NCBI RefSeq assembly: GCF_017654315.1
Contig: NZ_CP072203.1
Location: 434,001-498,000 of the forward strand
Origin: Gordonia polyisoprenivorans
GTDB lineage: Bacteria > Actinomycetota > Actinomycetes > Mycobacteriales > Mycobacteriaceae
Direction of reading: 5' to 3'
Length of the DNA stretch: 64,000 bases
The number at the start of each line of letters is the position of its first letter. The stretch's first letter is position 1. Positions 59,704-64,000 of this stretch are shown here, one piece after another. Below the pieces are notes generated by a model. It saw only the letters and a list, made by a program, of their open reading frames with translations. It did no database searches and was not told where the DNA came from. Position numbers and translations under genes: made by a program.

Positions 59704-60629
59704 GCCCACCGGCCTGCGGTGAACACGTAGACGAAGAAACCCACCCAGACGAACACGCCGATCCCGATACGTGCCCAGGTGGGTAACCCCGACGGCGTCA
59801 CGAACGCCTCGATGAGCCCGGTGATCAGCAGTAGGACCACCAATCCCAGCGCGATGCCGATCGCCGCGCGACCCTGCTCGGCCAGTGACTGCATCCGTGT
59901 TTTCGGGCCGGGCGCGATCCATGACCAGAAGACCCGTAGACCCACCCCGGCGGAGACGAACAGACAGGTCATCTCCAGCAGTCCGTGCGGGGTGATCAAG
60001 CCGAAGAACACGTCGGCGCGGCCGTGCCGGATCATGATCGACGCGGTGACCGCGACGTTGAGAATGTTGCTCCACACCACCATGACAATCGGAAAACCGA
60101 AGACGCCGAATGCGATACAGGTGGCGGCGAGCCAGAAGTTGTTGGTCCACACCCGCAACGCGAACGACGTCGCGGCGTTCTCGGTGTAGTAGTTCGCGAA
60201 ATCGTTGTCGACGAGTCGTTGGATGTCGGCCGGGCTGCCGAACGCGGTCTCGGTGCTGGGATGGTCCAGGAACCACCACGTCATCGCGAACATCCCGACG
60301 AACGACACGATCAGAACGCTGAGCCACCACCAGCGCATCGCATACAACGCCGCGGGGAACGTCCGACCGAAGTAGCGGCCGACGATCGCCCAACTGCTCT
60401 CCTTGACACCGGCAGACCGGGTCCGGGCCTTGGCCAACAACGCAGAGAGGTAGCCGACGAGGGAGGCGTCGGGAGCGGTGGACCGGATGACCGAGAGATG
60501 CGTGGCCACCCGCTGGTAGGTGTCGATCAGTTCGTCGGCCTCCGCCCCGGAGAGCCTGCGGCGCTTGGTGAGCTGCTCGAGCCGCTCCCAGGTCGGTCGC
60601 TTGTCGCTCACGTAGGCATCGAGATCCAC
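59634..60629 (-). CDS. SpoIIM-like (stage II sporulation protein M domain) membrane protein
   Basis: 331 residues from a GTG at 60629. The N-terminal cytoplasmic part is MDLDAYVSDKRPTWERLEQLTKRRRLSGAEADELIDTYQRVATHLSVIR. Five or six helices follow, with FGVFGFPIVMVVWSNILNVAVTASIM and FFGLITPHGLLEMTCLFVSAGVGLR (the SpoIIM-like H-x-x-x-E). Non-sporulating actinobacteria keep it beside moxR and RDD genes. Divergent from RDD; its last 70 bases are antisense to the PE-PPE tail. Confidence 0.9.
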   Translation of the reverse strand: MDLDAYVSDKRPTWERLEQLTKRRRLSGAEADELIDTYQRVATHLSVIRSTAPDASLVGYLSALLAKARTRSAGVKESSWAIVGRYFGRTFPAALYAMRWWWLSVLIVSFVGMFAMTWWFLDHPSTETAFGSPADIQRLVDNDFANYYTENAATSFALRVWTNNFWLAATCIAFGVFGFPIVMVVWSNILNVAVTASIMIRHGRADVFFGLITPHGLLEMTCLFVSAGVGLRVFWSWIAPGPKTRMQSLAEQGRAAIGIALGLVVLLLITGLIEAFVTPSGLPTWARIGIGVFVWVGFFVYVFTAGRWAYNDGERGDIPDPDRGDAVPVAA

Positions 60630-60721
60630 CTCGACAGCTTAGAACGCGAGAGGATCGAGGAGTGGCGATGTGTTCCGTTTGATCGACGCCGCTCTCGGCG
60701 TGGTGGCCTAGAGTGTGGCGC

Positions 60722-61582
60722 ATGTATCCGCAGCAGATGACCTATCCGGTGCGGCCGTATCCGCCGGTCACCTGGGGTCGGGGCGCGGTCGGCACGGTCG
60801 GCGTCGGTCGCGACGACCAGGTGTCGGGTGAGGCCGTCGCCCTCGACTTGCCTGCCGCCTCGTTCGGGCTGCGGATTCTGTCCGGGGTGATCGATCTGAT
60901 CCTCGGTTACCTCGTGTTGATCCTCGGCATCTACCTGTCGTTCAAGCTGGCCTATGACGTCGACGACGCGTTGTTCGGCGCCTGCCTCACGGTGTCGACG
61001 GTGATCGCATTCGCCGCGGTGCCGACGACGTGGGAGACACTGACGCGTGGGAAAACCCTCGGGCACGTGATACTCGGGTTGCGGACCGTGCGCGACGACG
61101 CCGGCCCGATCCGATTCCGCCACGCCCTGACCCGGGCGATGATCGGCGTGGTCGAGATCTACACGTTCTTCGGTGTCCCGGCGATGATCTGCGCGGCGGT
61201 GAACCGCCGCAACAAACGCATCGGCGACCTCGTCGCCGGCACATACGTGATCCGCGAACGATTCAAGATCACGCTGCCCGAACCGATCCCGATGCCGCCG
61301 CCACTGGCCCCGTGGGCGAGCACAGCCGACATCGCCGCTCTCCCGGACCCGTTGGCGGTGTCGGTACGGCAGTTCCTGAATCGTCGTGAGGGCTACAATC
61401 CGGCGGCGCGCTCGGCTCTCGCGGAGCGTCTGATCTTCGCGATCGCGCCGTACGTCGCGCCCGCTCCTCCGCCGCAGGCGCCGGCCGAGGATGTCCTCGC
61501 CGCAGTCATGGCAGCACGACGCGAACGCGACACCGCACGGCTGGCCCGCGAGGACCGGCTGCGAACACGTTTGCTGCGCTGA
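60722..61582 (+). CDS. RDD-family membrane protein
   Basis: 286 residues from the ATG at 60722. A TAGAGT box (60709-60714) ends seven bases earlier, so the message is probably leaderless. The RDD core is AVALDLPAASFGLRILSGVIDLILGYLVLILGIYLS (the first Arg and Asp), ETLTRGKTLGHVILGLRTVRDDAGPIRFRHALTRAMIGVVEI and NRRNKRIGDLVAGTYVIRER. Three helices are followed by a ~90-residue cytoplasmic tail. Divergent partner of the SpoIIM-like gene in the same cluster. Confidence 0.92.
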   Translation: MYPQQMTYPVRPYPPVTWGRGAVGTVGVGRDDQVSGEAVALDLPAASFGLRILSGVIDLILGYLVLILGIYLSFKLAYDVDDALFGACLTVSTVIAFAAVPTTWETLTRGKTLGHVILGLRTVRDDAGPIRFRHALTRAMIGVVEIYTFFGVPAMICAAVNRRNKRIGDLVAGTYVIRERFKITLPEPIPMPPPLAPWASTADIAALPDPLAVSVRQFLNRREGYNPAARSALAERLIFAIAPYVAPAPPPQAPAEDVLAAVMAARRERDTARLAREDRLRTRLLR

Positions 61583-61623
61583 GCTTTCCGGTCATCCGCC
61601 TCGGCGGCCGATGGACCCGTCGG

Positions 61624-62820
61624 TCATTTGAGGTCGGCGCTGGACTTTCCGAGGATGCGGCGGGCGATGATCAGCTGCTGGATCTGCTGCGTGCCCTCGA
61701 AGATGTCGAGGATCTTGGCGTCGCGAGCCCACTTCTCGAGCAGCATGGTCTCCGAGAATGCCGCGGTCGCACCGAGTTCCACCGCCTTGTTGGTGATGTC
61801 GGTGACGGTGCGGCCCGCCTTGGCCTTCGACATCGACGCCTCGGTGGAGTTGGGCTCCTTGTTGTCGGCCATCCAGGCCGCCCGGACCGCGAGCAACCAG
61901 GAAGCCTCCCAATCGGATTCGAGCCGGATGAACTCGGCGACCGCAGCATGCTGGGTGGCCGCGGGGGCGTCGTAGTCGATGGTGTGGCCGGCGTCGCCGA
62001 GCAGGCTGCGCAGTTCTTCGAGCGCGGCCCGGCCGAGTCCCACGGCCATCGCGGCGACCACCGGGCGGGTGTTGTCGAAGGTCTGCATGACCCCGGCGAA
62101 GGCCTTCTTGGTCTCCACTTCCCGTGAGCCGAGCAGGTTTTCGGCGGGCACACGCGCGTTCTCGAACCGCAGGACCGCGGTGTCGGAGGCCTTGATGCCC
62201 AGCTTGTGCTCGAGACGCACCACGCTCACGCCGTCGGCGTCGAGGGGCACGACGAAGCTCTTGATCGCGGCGCGGCCGGCACTCTTGTCGACGGTCGCCC
62301 AGACGACCACATGGTCGGCGCGGGAGCCGGCGGTGACGAAGATCTTCTCGCCGTTGATGACGTAGTCGTCGCCGTCGCGTGTGGCCGTCGTCGACACGGC
62401 CGCCGAGTCGGAGCCGAAGCTCGGTTCGGTGATCGCCATCGCCGCCCAGACACCGGAGAACTTCTCGAGTTGTTCCGGCGTGGCCACCGCGGAGATCGCG
62501 GCGTTGCCCAATCCCTGGTACGGGATGGACAGCATCAGGGCGACGTCGCCCCAACCCATCTCGACGCCGTGCAGCACGCCACGGATGTTGGCGCCGTTGA
62601 CGGTGCCCGCATCGGCATCGGTTCCACCCGACTTGTCCGACTCCTTGGCCGCCTCGCGCGCCTTCTTGGCGAGTGCGCCGAGGTCGTCGAGTTCCTTGGG
62701 GTATTCGTGCTCGGCCTTGTCGTACTTGCGCGAGACCGGTCGGAAGATGTGCTCGGCCGCGAGGTGGGCTTGCTCGACCGCCGAATCGAACTTCTTCGGG
62801 AGCTCCAGATTGATCGCCAT
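61624..62820 (-). CDS. Acyl-CoA dehydrogenase (FadE23-like)
   Basis: 398 residues from the ATG at 62820. The start MAINLELPKKFDSAVEQAHLAAEHIFRPVSRKYDKAEHEYP resembles mycobacterial FadE23 as I recall it. Middle domain: AMAITEPSFGSDSAAVSTTATRDGDDYVINGEKIFVTAG. C-terminal catalytic Glu375 in DIFEGTQQIQQLIIARRILGK. It oxidises acyl-CoA at the alpha-beta bond. A TAAGAT box eight bases before the ATG suggests leaderless transcription, overlapped by a palindromic operator (62830-62845). No FadE24-like partner is seen next to it. Confidence 0.92.
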   Translation of the reverse strand: MAINLELPKKFDSAVEQAHLAAEHIFRPVSRKYDKAEHEYPKELDDLGALAKKAREAAKESDKSGGTDADAGTVNGANIRGVLHGVEMGWGDVALMLSIPYQGLGNAAISAVATPEQLEKFSGVWAAMAITEPSFGSDSAAVSTTATRDGDDYVINGEKIFVTAGSRADHVVVWATVDKSAGRAAIKSFVVPLDADGVSVVRLEHKLGIKASDTAVLRFENARVPAENLLGSREVETKKAFAGVMQTFDNTRPVVAAMAVGLGRAALEELRSLLGDAGHTIDYDAPAATQHAAVAEFIRLESDWEASWLLAVRAAWMADNKEPNSTEASMSKAKAGRTVTDITNKAVELGATAAFSETMLLEKWARDAKILDIFEGTQQIQQLIIARRILGKSSADLK

Positions 62821-62829
62821 GCGGGCTAT

Positions 62830-62845
62830 CTTACTCAGAAGTAAG
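62830..62845. promoter_or_regulatory. Operator over the fadE promoter
   Basis: CTTACT-CAGA-AGTAAG: perfect 6-bp arms, 4-base centre, beginning 10 bp before the ATG. It overlaps the probable -10 box (TAAGAT on the minus strand), which suits a repressor of the TetR or GntR type that senses acyl-CoA. The regulator is not in the window. Confidence 0.55.
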
Positions 62846-62888
62846 TTGCTGTCCAGCCCACCTTCCCGAGCGCGATGCCTACCCTCGA

Positions 62889-63227
62889 GTGGTGGCCTAC
62901 GACGATGAACTCGCGTTTCGGATCCGCGCATTGCTCAGCGGTGAGAGCAACGTGGACGAGAAGCCGATGTTCGGCGGTCTCGCGTTCCTCATCAACGGCA
63001 ACATGGCGTTGGCGGCGAGTTCCCGCGGTGGACTCATGGTGCGGGTCCCGCCCGAGCAGACCGAGGTACTCCTGGAGTATCCGCACACCGAGCCGATGAT
63101 CATGTCCGGCCGCGAGACACGCGGCTGGCTCCGCGTCGGCGGCGAGGGCGTGCGCACCGAGCGCCAGTTGAGCCGATGGGTGACCCTAGGATCGGATTAC
63201 GCCCGCAAACTCCCGGCGAAGTACTGA
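62889..63227 (+). CDS. TfoX N-terminal domain protein
   Basis: 112 residues from a GTG at 62889 (another GTG at 62892). AYDDELAFRIRALLSGESNVDEKPMFGGLAFLINGNMALAAS and GLMVRVPPEQTEVLLEYPHTEPMIMSGRETRGWLRV match the TfoX_N fold (the family's KPMFGG-x-x-F is intact). In actinobacteria such short proteins stand alone and their role is unknown; competence control, as in gammaproteobacteria, should not be assumed. Confidence 0.88.
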   Translation: MVAYDDELAFRIRALLSGESNVDEKPMFGGLAFLINGNMALAASSRGGLMVRVPPEQTEVLLEYPHTEPMIMSGRETRGWLRVGGEGVRTERQLSRWVTLGSDYARKLPAKY

Positions 63228-63263
63228 CCCACCGGAGTGCCGAGGAACTGAAGCGCCGAAGAA

Positions 63264-64000
63264 CTAGGGGATGAGCCTGCGCTCCCGGAGTTGCTCGAAG
63301 ATCCTGGTGAACATCGCGTCGGTCTCGACGTAGTCGTGGAAACCGGCGCGTCGGCTCTTGGAGGTATCAGCGATCACGTCGTAGTCCCAGCCGAACACGA
63401 AATCGCCGAATTGCCAGGAGGAGACGTCCTCGTAGGGGGTGGGCTCGAGTTCGTACTCGGCGACCATCGCGTCCCATACCTGCTGCTTGTCGGCCATCAC
63501 CTCGGACAACGACATGGGCAACGGATCCGCGACCGGGATGTCGAAGAAGTCGGCGACCACCGACCACATGCGCTGCCACCGGAACATGTCGCCGTTGGTG
63601 ATGTTGAAGGCCTCGTTGGCGGCCGACGGAGTCGTCGCCGCCCATTCGGTGGCGCGCGCGAGCAGGCCCGCGTCGGTCATTTCGATGAGGCTGGAGTAGG
63701 CACCCGGCTTGCCGGGAAAGCGCAGTGGGATTCCGAGTTCCTTGCTGATCGACGCGTACACGGCGAGCACCATCGCGATATTCATCGGATTGCCCACGGT
63801 GACTCCCGCAACGACCGACGGGCGGATCGCCGACCACGACCAGCTCTGTCCCCGCTGCCGTCGCTCGAGCAATTGTTGCTGATCGACATTGAACTCGGGC
63901 GGCATGTGCGGCGGATCGCTCTCCCTGGCCGGGGTCGCGAACGGACCGAGATGGGCCCCGTAGACCTTGTAGCCCTGCATCAGGCTGACGTGCTCCAAGG
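63264..64000 (-). CDS. PRISE-type NAD(P)-dependent reductase (5-beta-reductase/iridoid-synthase-like), truncated by the window
   Basis: About 245 C-terminal residues are present; the reading frame runs off the right edge and the N-terminal Rossmann motif lies outside. YKVYGAHLGPFATPARESDPPHMPPEFNVDQQQLL is the PRISE signature (K-x-Y-x-x-H-x-GP-F-x-TPA-x-E), followed by WSAIRPSVVAGVTVGNPMNIAM and EAFNITNGDMFRWQRMW. These enzymes reduce activated enones, including steroid enones in plants. Substrate here unknown. Confidence 0.88.
   Translation of the reverse strand, partial: LEHVSLMQGYKVYGAHLGPFATPARESDPPHMPPEFNVDQQQLLERRQRGQSWSWSAIRPSVVAGVTVGNPMNIAMVLAVYASISKELGIPLRFPGKPGAYSSLIEMTDAGLLARATEWAATTPSAANEAFNITNGDMFRWQRMWSVVADFFDIPVADPLPMSLSEVMADKQQVWDAMVAEYELEPTPYEDVSSWQFGDFVFGWDYDVIADTSKSRRAGFHDYVETDAMFTRIFEQLRERRLIP

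Overview
The window is GC-rich, with tightly packed genes that often overlap by 1-4 bases. It carries several Mycobacteriales hallmarks: a PE-PPE-domain serine esterase, an F420-type LLM oxidoreductase, a glucosylglycerate-hydrolase-like GH63 enzyme, a DUF222/HNH (13E12-type) gene, a KstR-like operator beside a ketosteroid isomerase, and a moxR-DUF58-SpoIIM-RDD gene order that I recall from Mycobacterium tuberculosis Rv3689-Rv3695. The best guess is Gordonia or a close relative, chromosomal. No rRNA, tRNA, CRISPR array, prophage or complete insertion sequence was seen.

Layout. 1-7042: a translationally coupled six-gene Ter (tellurite/stress) biosynthetic module: coiled-coil protein, HpcH/CitE lyase, TRSP phosphoribosyltransferase, StiP-type PRTase-PELOTA protein, HAD phosphatase and a two-domain TerD protein. 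7064-18928: a TetR regulator, an acyl-CoA ligase, a small membrane-protein pair, a hydrolase plus flavin monooxygenase, and a divergent five-gene catabolic operon (HpaB-like oxygenase, two acyl-CoA dehydrogenases, HGD-like dioxygenase, hydrolase). The ligase and the five-gene operon share a near-identical upstream operator, so they probably form one TetR-controlled pathway with an unknown, probably aromatic, substrate.

18991-33067: GNAT, DUF429, TrpB2-like synthase, a small secreted protein, phosphoketolase, a MerR-HEAT/HEAT pair with its operator, a FUSC transporter, a citrate-type two-component system with a CitMHS carrier, and DNA polymerase IV. 33131-35300: an HNH-endonuclease gene bracketed by inverted copies of a dispersed repeat that also occurs at 19600-19755. 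35344-42088: MalY-type lyase, methyltransferase, LLM oxidoreductase, DUF1295 protein, and an ABC importer (ATPase plus fused permease) without an adjacent binding protein. That importer is preceded by a possible leader-peptide/hairpin region.

42672-52714: TPM-domain protein, PhyH dioxygenase, PhoX-type Tat phosphatase, PLDc_N protein, MarR-MFS pair, GH63 hydrolase, SDR, and ketosteroid isomerase with a KstR-like site. 52889-61582: the moxR-type envelope cluster (membrane protein, DUF4129, DUF4350, MoxR, DUF58, SpoIIM-like, RDD), interrupted by a PE-PPE esterase. 61624-64000: a fatty acyl-CoA dehydrogenase with an operator, a TfoX-like protein and a truncated PRISE-type reductase.

Overall this is core and metabolic chromosome with modest accessory traces: the repeat-flanked HNH gene and short tandem or intragenic repeats. 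The parts most worth following up are the shared-operator catabolic regulon, the Ter biosynthetic module, the leader ORF upstream of the ABC genes, and the 36-bp-period repeats read in two different frames in neighbouring genes.
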